A DNA stretch of 64,000 nt from positions 25,806,602 to 25,870,601 of the forward strand of contig OY755039.1 of the NCBI GenBank assembly GCA_963576565.1, written 5' to 3'. Source of the stretch: Aspidapion aeneum. Its lineage: Eukaryota; Arthropoda; Insecta; Coleoptera; Brentidae. Position numbers and translations under genes: made by a program. The first letter of the stretch is position 1; every line of letters begins with the position of its first letter. Shown here piece by piece: positions 33,648-45,665 of this stretch. The notes below the pieces were generated by a model. That model ran no database searches and was not told the origin of the DNA. It saw only the letters and a list, made by a program, of their open reading frames with translations.

Positions 33648-35460
33648 CCTTTCATGTAAAAAAGAGCTAAGTACGTGAAAATGGCATTCCGTAAAAAGAA
33701 TTGAGATAAAAGTAAGGCCAAGTTCTCCAATACAAATATCATAATGAAAGATTTGTATTATTTGGAAATGTTTTTCTAAACTTTGCTATTACAGCCAAAT
33801 TTCTTTATGTTCAATTTAGCACTGTGCCTAAGTCAATTACAGCCGTAATAACCAAGTTTAGAAAAACATTTCCAAACTAGTTTCTTACTTGACTTGACTT
33901 TAAAATAGTAAAATATGCGGATATTGTACAAAACTTTCGCACTGCCTTACTTAAAATTTTGAGGTCTTTTAATTTTTTTCCTTGGTTTTATCGTAGCTGC
34001 TATCAGCCTTCCAAAGCTCAGCTCTCTAGCGTTTCTGAAAGTGGATAATGTTACTTTTGCATAACTTTACATGTATAGGGGAGGGAAGTAAATTAAAATT
34101 TTCGTGTTTCTAAATTTTTTCCTATAGTTTTATCATAGTTCCTATCAGTCTTCCAATGCTCAGCTCTCTAGCGTTTTTGGAAGTGGGTAATGTTACTTTT
34201 ACATAACTTGACATTTATAGGGGAGGAGAGTAAATGAAAATTTTTGGGGTTTTTAAATTTTTTCCCATGATTTTATCATAGTTTCTATCAGCCTTCCAAA
34301 GCTCAGCTCTCTAGCGTTTCTGGAAGTGGGCAATGTTACTTTTATATAAATTTACATTTATAGGAGAAGGAAGTAAATTAAAATATTGGTGTTTTAAAAT
34401 TATTTCCTATAGTTTTATCATAGTGTCTTTCAGTCATAAAAAGCTCAGCTCTCTAGCGTTTCTGAAAGTGGACAATATTATTTTTGCATAACTTTACATG
34501 TATAGGGGAGGGAAGTAAATTAAAATGTTCGTCTTTTAAAATTTTTTCCTATAGTTTTAAAATAGTTCCTATCACTCTTCCAATGCTCAGCTCTCTAGCG
34601 TTTTTGGAAGTGGGTCATGTTACTTTTACATAACTTGACATTTATAGGGGAGGAGAGTAAATGAAAATTTTTGGGGTTTTAAAATTTTTTCCATGGTTTT
34701 ATCATAGTTTCTATCAGCCTTCCAAAGCTCAGCTCTCTAGCGTTTCTGGAAGTGGGCAATGTTACTTTTATATAAATTTACATTTATAGGAGAGGGAAGT
34801 AAATTAAAATATTGGTGTTTTAAAAATTTTTCCTATAGTTTTATCATAGTGTCTTTCAGTCTTAAAAAGCTCAGCTCTCTAGCGTTTCTGGAAGTGGGCA
34901 GTGTTACTTTTACATAACTTTACATTTATATGGGAGGGAAGTAAATTAGAATTTTGGGGTGTTTTTTCCTATAGTTTTATCTTAGTTCCTATCAGGCTGC
35001 CAAAGCTCAGCTCTCTAGCATTTCTAGAAATGGGTAATGTAACTTTTAAATAATTTTACATGTATAGGGGAGGGGAGCAAATTAGAATTTTGGGACTTTT
35101 TGATTTTTTCCAGGGGTTTGGTCATAATTCCTATCAGTCTGCCATATTTCAGCTCTGTAGCATGTCTGGAAGTACAGTAGAATTTTGATGATCTATACAT
35201 GAGTGAGTGAGTCAGTGAGTGAGAGGCAATGTCGACGTTTTTTGAAATTTCGTAACTACTTTACTACTTTATAGAAGTCCTTTTAAGAAACTTGGAGGGG
35301 TTGTTAACTTCTCTAAAGGTCTACGACTGTGCAAAGTATGAGATTCATAGCTCTTTCCGAAGTAGAGTTTTAGATAGGTCAAATATGGGCTGAAATGTTT
35401 CAAGAAAAGATGGTACGGCAGCGCGAACTTGGCGAGGCACTGCCATGCCCTCAGATAAAG
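33648..35460. repeat. Tandem-repeat-bearing element, copy B (about 9 units of 142 bp)
   Basis: Same ends as copy A at 14362-15470. Units are marked by CTCAGCTCTCTAGCGTTTCT-like blocks at about 34017, 34159, 34303, 34444, 34587, 34728, 34869, 35006 and 35151, so spacing is 137-145 bp. Units 1-3 are specifically similar to units 4-6 (for example the AATGCTCAGC variant with TTTTTGGAAGTGGGT in units 2 and 5, and TTTATATAAATTTACA in units 3 and 6). This defines a duplicated trimer of about 427 bp. The left part contains an extra inverted segment (33745-33890, CCAAATTTCTTT...) absent from copy A. Confidence 0.85.
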
Positions 35461-35942
35461 ACAATGGAAGTCCAAAGTTTTATTTCTACTCAATCATTGT
35501 CTACGAGTTTCAAACAAAAAATTATTTTTTCACTTATATAATGGCAACATGTTTAATTAGGTGGGTCCTCAAGTCGTGAACGGTTAGCCCAGATATTCCT
35601 AAGCTCTAAGGTCGACACTGATAGTAACATGTGTTTGTATTAAATGCAGTGTTGTCTTGGCCGGCGGACTCGGAATATTGAATTTTTGGTGTTTTTTTCT
35701 GTGTGCTGAGTTTTATTTTTGTAAAAATAAACAAGAAGTGCTATATTTCTCAAAATATTGTGAAAATTCAGCCCAGTGTGGTTTTTTCGAGATGATTCCA
35801 GTGACGCAGCTTTGTTGCCATCGCCGGGGATTCTGCAAATTCTAAGTTTTTAGGAATGGCCGCCACGAATAGGGAAAATTTACACGGGGCCGCGGTTGAC
35901 TTCTTCTCTTTATATTATTATTACTCTATGGAGCCAACTAAC

Positions 35943-38489
35943 TTCCCAGAAATCAGGTTTCTTCAGTAGAAGCTTGCAAATCTTGAAGACAAAATATCTT
36001 GGAGGTATAGGTCTGAGCGACTCAGTAGCCGATATTACCCCTTGTTAAGCGACGAATTGTGGCTCTTCCAATATGACACCGAGTACGAAGTTCTGATTAA
36101 GTGGTGAGAAAGAAGAAAAATTTTGTTGTCTGTTATCTGAGATCATCCGATTATTAAAAAAAATACAGTTTAACTCAAAGTAAAACAAATAGCTGCTACA
36201 TCTTGTTGATATTCGTTAATTCGTTTTCGAGTACATATAACATTTAAAATAAAATAATATGACGTCTAGTTTTGGGACATGCAGTTTAAGACTGCCTTGA
36301 TTTACTTCTTTATTTTAACACAAAACAAGAACTAAATTGGAGCTTGCGTTTTTTGGTAATGAGCCAAAAACAATACTGTTATTTTCTGAAAAATGCTCCG
36401 ACTAATAATAATGAATCTGTGTCTCTTCTTATGGACAATCTGAACCACAGAATTAAATTTCAGCAAAATATCTTCAAAACATTAGAGCGCAAATGGATAA
36501 CACATATATTTAAATTATTAAACAGATATTATATTTATATTACCTACAATCTAGTTAGTATAAAACTGATTAGCAAATTTGTTTAACTTTATAGTTTTTT
36601 CCACTTAACTTCAAATTGTAAATCACGATTTTTTATACTAGTAGCACTATTATTGATTTAACTAGTTTTATTTTTTGAACTATATTAGTAATACCTAATT
36701 CTTCAATCGCTTTCATTTTCAGATGCCAATGAAATCTATCCCCGTATTTGTTTGCATACATTTTTATAGTATCTGCTACAGCTTCAATTTTTAGGTCCAA
36801 ATAAAAGTCACAATGACTTACGTACACGCATGTATGAAGATATCTGTACAACTAATGTGGTAATCCCATAAGTACAATTCCATACTACCAAAAGTACATA
36901 CTAGTTTTAGTATTTGCATATAACAGTACGGGTTGTGAATGATTATGCCTATTGGAATTTTTTCCAATTAGCCAGTAAATTTTTGTATATTTTAAATCAA
37001 GCAACAAATCTTTTTTTATTTCTTTTTGTTTGGCATTCTCGGATCCAATTGTGGATGTGTTGCTAAACAAAAACTTTGTAGTTTTAAGGTATCTTATTTT
37101 AATCTGGGATTTTAAAACTCAAATAATAATAAAATACAGATCAACTGAAATACAAGACCTTCTAAAATGAAATTATAAATTAAATAAAATTTGGAAAAGT
37201 AGACTTAAAAAACTGATTAAATTAATTAAAGCAATTATATTACTAACAAAATTGTTTTCTTCTATACATAAATAAAATCAAAGGAACTTCTGAAAAAGGT
37301 GAAAAAATAAATATTGAAATTACCACAAATGTTTATGGTCTAAATATTTCAGAAACTCACAAACTCCGCTGGAACGCTTTTCAAGTAGACTCGGGCAAAC
37401 TTGATGTGTTTTGAATATTCTGGCAGGATGCGGGAAAGCGCAAACCGAACCAAACAAAGTTTACCAAATCACATACTGTTGGATTGTGGCTTTGTACATA
37501 TAATTTTGTAAAATTAAAAAAATTCGATTAACAAACAAAATAAAGAGAAAGCTACTGAGCTAGTTGTTTAAGAAAGTGTCTTTGACAGAATTCTTAAAAT
37601 ACGTAATAAGATTTCTTTAGATTAGCCAAAGGGAAAACAAACTTATTTTATCTAGAAAAATAAGTTGTGGTGTGTTCTGATATCGCCAATTCTGTAAAAT
37701 GACATACGCACATATATACGTTAAAACATATCGGTAGCCAATTAACAGATTCCATGCGCATTCTGCCAGTGTGTTCGTCGTGCCATAAATGCGCGTGAGG
37801 AAATCAGTGAAGACATAAAAGGCTTTAACAGTTTTGAAGCTCACTGTCAGAATTTTGTAATAAAAAATTGGCATAGGTATCTTAAGGTATCAATCTTAGC
37901 TTTGAACTTAGATTATTACACTTTAGTTCCATAGCTCAAGCCGGATTTAAATGGAGCTAGTTTGACTTGACGTTTTTTTTTCTTTCTTTAGAACAATATA
38001 CTTTTGAATTCTGGTAAAGATGTTTCAAACTTTTCACCTCGGGATTAAAAGTATTACTTTAGTTTCTAGGTTTATAAAGTACTATTTGTGCCTATTAACC
38101 ATGATGACTAGTTCCGTTTAAATCATCAGCAACATTCTGTATAAATGAGTTTTCGTCATTAATTGGTTTTAATTCGTTTGCTCAGGTTACTCCTATTTTT
38201 TTCGGACTACTTCTAAATATGTTTATGGATTAAAATGTACGCAAACTTCATGTTCATGTTCATAAGATATTTAAAATTTATTTTTGGCTTGGTTGCAAAA
38301 CCAATGAAGTTTTAAAATAATTTTTTGTAATTTTATCGAATTTCTCCAAATTAGACCAAGCAAAATTAAGATTAAAAAGTGTTTTCTCATTAATCAAGAG
38401 TCCTAATTCCATTGAACTTACTGCTTCTTTTCTTTTTGGACTACTTTTAAATATGCTTTGAAAAGTACGAGAAATGTTAATTTTTATAT
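35943..38489. other. Non-coding stretch, nothing recognised
   Basis: AT-rich, with no supported gene. Short open frames at 36344 (+), 36633 (-), 36885 (-) and 37617 (-) have no recognisable domain. Confidence 0.5.
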
Positions 38490-38680
38490 GTTAATAATGA
38501 TAGACAATTAAAGTTGATACGCACTTTACAATGCGCAGTCGTTGGTGAAACTGGCAAATGCTGTAATTTTATTGGTCAGGATAACCTCCTGACCAATCAA
38601 ATTACGGGATTCACCTTGTCACGACAACGACAACGCAATTCGAAGTGCGTATCCGCTTTAAGTGTCTAATAATAATTAAA
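38490..38680. mobile_element. Near-complete hairpin MITE
   Basis: The whole 190 bp folds on itself. AATAATGATAGACAATTAAA, then GATACGCACTT, on the left pairs with the right-hand complement (AATTATTATTAGACACTTAA, then GATACGCACTT). At the centre, TTTGATTGGTCAGGA pairs with its complement around a 3-base loop near 38590. No coding sequence. Confidence 0.8.
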
Positions 38681-38955
38681 TTTTGTTTTTAACTGAACGA
38701 AACCTAAACATTTTCTCTACAATTTAGATACAGAAAGTGTCACTTTTTAGGCAGGTTCTTTGGAAAAACTTTCCAATTTTAAAGTGACACCGGAAAGGGA
38801 GAAAGAGACTAAAAAGTTAACTTTTTCTAGCCCTTGTTTTAGTAAAGTTGTTCGTGAGTTCTGTTGGCCTGTGTTTATTTTATTGGTATAATCAATATCT
38901 TTTTTGAGTGTATTATATTCGGTCATCTTAAATTTAACAACGTAAATTATTTGCA

Positions 38956-40065
38956 GAGGGCTGTCTTTTATATTTTGCTTACAGGAACATTAAGGACGAC
39001 ACTGATTAAATGCCGTTACTAGAACTTACCCTGAATCTTTACCCAACCGAGAATATTTTCGGGCTATAATTTTTTACATCTTTCGAAGGAAATTATCTCA
39101 ACAATAATACCAACAATATAAATATAATAAGGATTAGCCTTAGCGACAATCTAAGTCCAGGTGCACCATAAACGGCTGTCACCCACGAAAACATATATGC
39201 TGTCCTGATCACGGCAGATCGATGTGTGACATAATATGGCGAGATTAAGACTTCATTGAGGATTTCAAAGACCTCAATTCAAAAAATTTTGCATGAAGAA
39301 TTAGGAGTAAGAAAATCAGTTTTCCGCTGGATACCGCATCTGTTAACCGAAGAACAGAAAAAAGCTGGGGTCAATTGGTGTCAGAAAAGGCTAGGCCGCT
39401 TTGAGGCAGGAAATTCGAAAAACTTATACAGCATAGTCTGTGGTAATGAATTGTGGTTTTACTCATATCAACCCGAAAATATACGTCAGCTGTCAACCAA
39501 AGTTCTCGAAGTGTATCCAAAAACATGGTCGCGACATTTGTCTCAAAAACAGGTTATGTAGAAACACTTTCTCTGGAACATTAAAGGACTGTTACAGCCG
39601 GTTGGCACATCGCCATTTGTTTGCCAAAAAGCCATTGCTGAGCTTCTTAAAACGAACAGAACCGAACCGAAACGAACCCCGAAGACGAATCATCCTCCAC
39701 CAAGAAAATGCAAGTTCGCACAAAGCACCAAAAACCATTGCATTTTTAACCAACAAAAATGTCGAATTGTTGGACAATCCTCTAGACAGTCCGAAGTCCC
39801 AACGATTTCTATACTTTTCTGAAAATCAAGAAATGACTGCGTTAGTCAAAGATTTCAGTCGCCAGAGGAAGCAGTCGACGCTTTCAACAATGCAATTTTG
39901 ACAGTACCAACAAACTAACAGAATTACGGCTTTGACAACTGGTTTGAGCACACGCAAAAGTACATTAATTTTCGTGCAGAATACTTCGAGAAACAATACA
40001 GTCTTTAAAAATTATCTAATGTTTTATTCCAGCTGTATATTATGCAAACCTTAATAGACAACCCT
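38956..40065 (+). pseudogene. mariner element with dead transposase, copy 2
   Basis: Inverted ends: GGGCTGTCTTTTATATTTTG at 38958 and the complement of CAAACCTTAATAGACAACCC at 40045-40064. The coding part starts near 39045 (NREYFRAIIF-like) and loses most of the helix-turn-helix region. It then reads MRISKTSIQKILHEELGVRK, RWIPHLLTEEQKKAGVNWCQ, GNELWF (the GDESW position, Asp replaced by Asn), RDICLKNRLC (out of frame), ILHQENASSHKAPKTIAFLT (second Asp replaced by Glu) and NVELLDNPLDSPKSQ, ending near EYFEKQ at 39996. Catalytic residues are lost. It is homologous to copy 1, including the 3' non-coding tail. Confidence 0.88.
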
Positions 40066-42444
40066 CGATATAGAAGCCCATTCTTTATTGGTATGAACCA
40101 GACTGGTGACATTATTCGTACAATTAGTTTCTCGCCTTGTAATTTTTCAATTAACGAAATTGGCAGTGTCTTTATTCGTTCCCCAAGGCTCAAAAAGGAA
40201 ACCGAAATGGCCTGCCCTCTGTAGTAGTTCTGGACTTTCACTTATATGCAAATGTAGCATTCAACGGCTACAATTTTCTTAATTTTTGGAGTGTTTTTTT
40301 ATGTCATTATCACTCGGTAAGACCAGGATTTTTATAAGTCACAACTTACTGAATTTAGTCGAAATTAGTGTTATAAAACGTGTCAAAATTAATGCTTGTG
40401 ATAATAATAAAGGAGTCAAATCTGTTTTCGCACTTCTCGCATGGATTTGCATAAAATGGTGTAAATTATTTTCGGTAAAACTCAAATTATACACAATACA
40501 AATTTTATAAATATACAGTATTTTTGCACGTGTTACGTAATTGGGTAGCTGCCCTCGAACTAACCTGTACATATATTTTTTGAACTTTCACTATTTTTAT
40601 GTCGAACTCCTTCGAAAGAATTGAAAGAGATTAGTGGCTAGATTTTTTTGTCCAATAGTTCGTAACAAGAAAATTTTTCTAGCGTTTTGTACATTTACGG
40701 AGAGATAAAAGTCAAGAATTTTGTATAACTCTGTTCCATATATGTGGTGATTTTTGTAGGCCTGTTCAGGCGCTTCTTTTAAATATGTTTGTAATTATTC
40801 TCGTATGTAAATCTTAAATAGAAACCTAAAAAAATAGTAAAATAAACCTGGTTTTAGACGCGTATAAACATATTAAAAAATAAAAATGAGACACAAATGA
40901 CACAATAAATGTAGTAAGGTGTGTTTGTTTTATAAGTTCTGACAATGAAGTTTAATTTTAGTATTTAGTTGTGCCCAAGGCCATACCTACGGGCAACAAG
41001 GAGTATCAATACCTCACCCCCTCCTCCCCACATTTAATCGATGAAATTTGTTTAAAGAGATTTCTCATCACCAAAAATTAGAAAAAAAGTGCAAATTTTC
41101 CAAAATTATGCTTGAAGCTTATTATTGCTCCACAGGAATTATCAAAATTCTCCAAATAAGAGCCGATATAATAAATGAATAAATGATAATTTTAAGATAT
41201 TAAGTTAAATTTAGTGTTGTGCTACAACTTTATTTTTAGTATTAGTTGATTCTCTTTTTTTTTAAGCTTAAGCACAAATGTAGAATTCTTCTTTCGTATT
41301 TTAAGCGACTCCAATTGTTATAGAAATTTAAAATTTCAGAAAAACAATAAAAGTAAGTAAGTAAGAAGTAAGTAAGTATTGCTCCACAGAATTTTTTCTA
41401 GCTACAGTCCTGGTTGTGCCAGGATTTGTTGCCTAAAAATTAAACAAATTTTAGAGATTATGCATTTACAACTCTTACTAAATATCTGCAAGAAAAACTA
41501 ATTACACAAGCAAATCAGAGGGCCCCTCTCTCAAGAACGCTAAAATAGATTACGTACAAATTACTACTTTCTATTGTGTAAAGAACAACTGGGAAGAATG
41601 TCTAAAGCCTACCCACCACTGCGCTTCATTGTATACGCCACGACAGAAGAAATATAATAGGAATCACCGTATCAAATCTTTCAGACGTTCAAAGTAGCTT
41701 TTTATGGATTAACCCTTTGAGTAAAAAATCATAGCCCTAATTTATTTTAGCAATGATTAACCGACTCTGGTAGGGTGTATCATTCTGAAGCGCCTTGATT
41801 AGATTTTTGATGGGATTCTTTTAATTAGCAATCAGTCACAGTTCGTTTGCCGAATGATATCAAGACGTTGATTGGGATTTCTGCAATTATTCCAAATGTC
41901 ATTATATTTCGACTCGGCTGGTGATGGTAAAAGGTACGGTTCCCATAACTTCTCATGTAATTTCTATAATTTATATTATTCTGATTAGTATAAGTACAGT
42001 TTGCCTGACATAAAAAATCATAGAATGTAAGGAGTTATGCAACAGAGGCATAATCCTAAAACTAAAATTAAAGTGATCAGATCCAATGTTTGTACCACTC
42101 TGCTGTATACATTCTAGGCCTAAATATTTTTACTTAGGCTTGTGGGTGACAGGGGTCACGATAATAACTTTTCCGGTTACCACGTTTACTTAACGCAGTT
42201 TTATGGTTTTAAATATATTGTAGAATTTTCTATTAATATCGGATTACCACTTTCTAAGTTGTTATTTTTTACATTGCCTAATACTATTATCTATACATAA
42301 AAGTAATAGAATATTATTATTATACAGTTCTGCTGTACTGTGGAGATCCTGCATAAAGCATTCTAAGTAACATTAAGGAAGAATTAATATTTGTTAAAAA
42401 AGAGAATTATTATAATAAAATTTTAATTAATACAGAAAGAAATA
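40066..42444. other. Non-coding stretch with a GTAA microsatellite
   Basis: A GTAA/AGTA tetranucleotide tract lies at about 41353-41381. The sequence ATGGCCTGCCCTCTGTAGTA near 40207 looks like part of a dispersed repeat. C-rich ACCCCCTCCTCCCCAC near 41015 may be a degraded hAT-like MITE end. No gene is supported; overlapping open frames at 40286 (+) and 40339 (-) are unassigned. Confidence 0.45.
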
Positions 42445-42866
42445 TACAGGGTGTTCCATAATTATTGCGACAAAACGATAGGGGTTGTAGAGGGCATCAA
42501 AATAAACAATTTTGCCTTATAAACCGCTGTTCGGAACTATGCCGTTTGGGCTCCAGCAAAAAAACAGATCAGTTTTGTGGAACAGCTTACCTACAGTAAT
42601 TGCTCAAAGTCTCCTCCACCTTGCTCAACACACAGCTGGGCACGATTGTTCAATGATCGACGAACTCTGTGGCAAACTCCCGGTATGTCCTGAACATGAG
42701 CGGACGCGGCCATCACTTTTTCCAGTAGGTCTTGTTCGTTAGGGACGGGAGTTTCCGTATATTTTCCGGCATATTTCTAAACAGGGGTTTATAAGGCAAA
42801 ATTGCTTATTTTGATGCCCTCTACAACTCCTATCATTTTGTCGCAATAATTATGGAACACCGTGTA
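42445..42866. mobile_element. Deletion derivative of an IS630/Tc1-mariner transposon
   Basis: Inverted arms of about 82 bp: TACAGGGTGTTCCATAATTA at 42445 and the complement of TAATTATGGAACACCGTGTA at the right, continuing through a TTGTAGAGGGCATCAAAATA block in both arms with only a few mismatches. TA borders both ends. About 260 bp of interior remain, holding a transposase C-terminus. Confidence 0.88.
42591..42776 (-). pseudogene. Transposase C-terminal remnant, IS630/Tc1-mariner type
   Basis: A 61-codon frame ending at TAG (42591-42593). It reads TETPVPNEQDLLEKVMAA, then DIPGVCHRVRRSLNNR, then AQLCVEQGGGDFEQLL. It follows the family pattern in which the C-terminus has an LxxxI...IP...V...RR..LCIxxxGGHFEHLL organisation. 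The frame is intact but has lost the DNA-binding and catalytic domains, so it cannot act as a transposase. It probably persists as passenger sequence of a MITE-like deletion product. Confidence 0.75.
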
Positions 42867-43138
42867 TATGTAAATTTAAGAGCAAGATACGCTATCAGAA
42901 TGCACAAAATTGACCTGTAAAACAAGCAACTCCTGCAGCAAGCAACCTGTGGAATTATAAAACAAGAAACTACAAGCAAATTATTTGGTGTTTAATTTGA
43001 ACAAAACTTAAACTGGCTAAAAAAGCATAGTGTAGATAACTTAGATAAACAAGGCGTTCCAAGTTAAGTGTCCACGATTTCTAACTTTGTTATTATTAAG
43101 TGAATTAACACAGCTTTAGAAAAAATAGCAAACATGTA

Positions 43139-43563
43139 CGCATTTACCCCGGTCAATGTAAGGTCACTCATCGTCAAGCAAGCTTTACAGGTAGCGAAGC
43201 TAACGTCAGACTTTCTATTTTTTGGTTATTATTTTTGACATGTTTTCATTGGTTTCGCATCGGCGGTTCTGTTTTATTTTGAAGATGTTGTTTTACACAG
43301 TATGAAGGTACCTGAACTATGTATATTTATTTAATTAGAATTAAAAAGTTATGCTGCAAACTATCTTTTGAAACTGTATCATTATTAAATAGATCTTTAG
43401 ACTGGGTTAAAACCACAATTTTAAAATAACAACGAGCCGCCAATGCGAAACCGAGGAAAACATGTCAAAAATTATAACCAAAAAATAGGAAATCAGAGTT
43501 AGGCTTCGCTACCTGTAAAGCTTGCTTGGCGATGAGTGACCTTAGGTGAATGGGGTAAATGCG
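43139..43563. mobile_element. Foldback MITE with about 130-bp inverted arms
   Basis: Left arm CGCATTTACCCCGGTCAATG onward (43140-43275) pairs with 43435-43563, sharing AAGGTCACTCATCG, GTAGCGAAGC and GACATGTTTTC...GGTTTCGCAT blocks with their complements. The centre is AT-rich and non-coding. Confidence 0.85.
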
Positions 43564-43733
43564 CAACCCTGACAATATTTTTTTATAACTGTTATCCTCC
43601 TAAAACAAAATTTGGCCAGTATATGTTTATAGCAATAATTGGCTATTAGTTGAGCTTTGAGTTCGTCAAATAAGTTAGAATAAATACATGTTCATAAAAT
43701 CGAAAAGTAAAGCTCTAGCTTGCTTTCGAAACA

Positions 43734-43971
43734 ATGGCAAATTTATATTTGCAGACGAGAATTTTCGAGTGCGCACGCGTGTGTTCTGTCATGAAGACAC
43801 GCAGCTGCTGTGTGCCTGGACGCCATATTTGTTGTTTCTTTACATTTTGCAGTGGTAGCGTTTATCGTGTAAAATTATGTTTTTTCTGTGACAAATGGGA
43901 AATCACGCATGTAAAACATGTGCGCTTTGTTGAAAAATGTCCGGGAGAAAAAAGGGAGTGCTATTCCATAG
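43734..43971 (+). other. Exon-like open frame ending at a GTAAGT donor
   Basis: An open frame from an ATG at 43734 (or 43791) contains a cysteine-rich stretch, MKTRSCCVPGRHICCF, then FCDKWEITHVKHVRF and EKCPGEKRECYSIG. It runs into a consensus splice donor GTAAGT at 43972. The local sequence is GC-richer than its surroundings. I do not recognise the protein. A THAP-like zinc finger start (C-V-P-G-C) is conceivable, but the second Cys is Arg and the spacing does not fit. It could equally be a repeat fragment. Confidence 0.25.
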
Positions 43972-44399
43972 GTAAGTACTTGTATTTTTTCTTTATAATT
44001 TGTTAATACAGTTAGATGTCTTTAACGCTTTACATGGTCTCCACAATAAATCTGCACAATTCTTTTTAGAAACTTTAATCCACAATTTGATAAATTTTTA
44101 TTCAATTAACTAGTTTTAAAAAAAATAATAGACATAACCCTAAATTTTTGAAAATTGTCAAATAATGTAGTGACGTAACGAAGTATGTTCCAAAATCACC
44201 AAAACTGACGCATGCGCAGTGACCGAAATTCTGTCTACCCGAAAAATGAACATTAAGAATTAAATGAGGGTCCTAGTTTCAAGCATCGCGTGTGAGAATG
44301 TATGGGTATGTCCCATATTTATGCTTTAACGTATTTCAATTTCGTGTTCTGCAAATTTAAAAAAGTTTTTATATTGAAGTTTTCACATTCTACAGTCAA
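43972..44399. other. Non-coding stretch
   Basis: Nothing recognised apart from a CpG-containing segment (44160-44240, GACGCATGCGCAGTGACC). Confidence 0.4.
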
Positions 44400-45665
44400 A
44401 TTAATTATTTATTTATTTATTTAGGTACAATAACAGGGTGGCCCCGCAGTAGTAAATTCCTTAATTACTTTAAAAAACTAAAATCCAAAGTTAAAATAAC
44501 AAAAAAGTAATTTGTCAAAAGACGTTACAAAAAAATAACATATTCACAGATCAAAAAGTGAGACAATACCGGTTAATTGCATTTATTACATAATTTTATC
44601 AATCTTAAGCTTAAGGGATGAATCGCTGCAGGAAAATATATCAATATCGATAAATGATTGAATATATTTATTAAAAAGTGACATTATTTTATTATCGATA
44701 CTATTTTTCCCTATGTCTGTTTTTTAAGAGTTTAAGTAAAATAATCTGTTACCTCTGGTTTGACGTAAGGGTGCAAACAAGTTCAGAAGCGATAAAAGTT
44801 TAGGACAGTTAATTTCGTTAGTTAAAATGTTATGACCAAATCTTAACGCTATCTATCTTTTCCAATGATTTTTAAACGTTTTTAATAATTGTATAGTTTT
44901 TTGTCTATGCCTAATTTAAACAGCAAAAAGTTGACAAACTCACGTTGTACTCTTTCTAACCTATATTATTCTTATATTAACAATATTCAAGCTGGCTTCT
45001 AATTAATGAGAAATATAATATTTTTAAAACCATAATATTCTTAAATTTTTTTGTCCTCGGCTACCAGGGCCATGCCGGACATGTACTGTTACATTTTTTG
45101 TATGCTTACTACATGTGCTGTCTATAAATATAACCTTTGTGGTCACTATTCTAGGGATATTTCTCCCCAGGAATCCTATAAATGTCTGCCACACCCGACC
45201 TCGGCAACCGACGAGGATCGAACCCGCCACTGTAGCAAGCGATATTCCTTAACTCACTTGTGTTCAATGCGCGAACGCCCTGAGCCACCACGGACTACTT
45301 GATCGAATAACAAACCCTGACATTTTAAACGCTTTTGTTATAACATTTTTTATATGATGCACAAAACCAAACCCTAACCCAAAAAGCACCCCAAGAACAT
45401 TTATAAAGTTAACTCTGGATATTTCAATATTTATAATGTTATATGAGAATTTAGTTTGGTTTATTCTTCTAGAAAACATTATAAGCTTGCATTTGCCAAA
45501 ATTTATTTCCATTTTGTGTTTTGACACCAGGTATATAAAATGCAAATATCCTTTTGTAGTTCTTTACAGTCGCCCTCGCTGTAAATTTATTTAAATATTT
45601 TAAAATCATCAGCCAATTGTAAGGAAGAAGAAAATCTGAATAGTTTGGAAATGTAATTTGCAAAT
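44400..45665 (-). pseudogene. Non-LTR retrotransposon 3' half, interrupted by a SINE
   Basis: Read on the minus strand from 45640: YSEGDCKELQKDICILYTWC, then KWK and INFGKCKLIMFSRRINQTKF, ISRVNFINVLGVLF, FVHHIKNVITKAFKMSGFVI. This is the segment following the YADD motif in Jockey/CR1-like LINEs. After the SINE (45045-45297) it resumes with SQLEYC and a RVQREFVNFL-like block near 44940. It ends in a 3' UTR with (TAAA)n tail, seen on the plus strand as (TTTA)n at 44405-44423. 5'-truncated and frameshifted. Confidence 0.8.
45045..45297 (-). mobile_element. tRNA-derived SINE
   Basis: On the minus strand the head GTAGTCCGTGGTGGCTCAGG contains a polymerase III A-box (TGGCTCAGGGCG, plus-strand 45276-45287). 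A strong B-box GGTTCGATCCT lies at 45214-45224. A tRNA-unrelated body of about 150 bp follows, ending in a short A-rich tail (CAAAAAAATTT). It sits inside the reverse transcriptase of a minus-strand LINE. Target duplication could not be identified with confidence. Confidence 0.75.

Larger units (their letters stand above)
32358..35942. other. Possible inverted boundary pair around 3.5 kb
   Basis: GAGCCAACCTCAGAGTAATA, then CATATAAAGAGAAG (32358-32391), followed by a GGCGG block, mirrors the sequence at 35880-35942 read in reverse (TTGGCTCCATAGAGTAATAA, then ATATAAAGAGAAGAAG, then GGCGGCCATTC). These could be the termini of one large element, or two independent fragments of one family in opposite orientation. 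No target duplication is evident. Confidence 0.3.
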
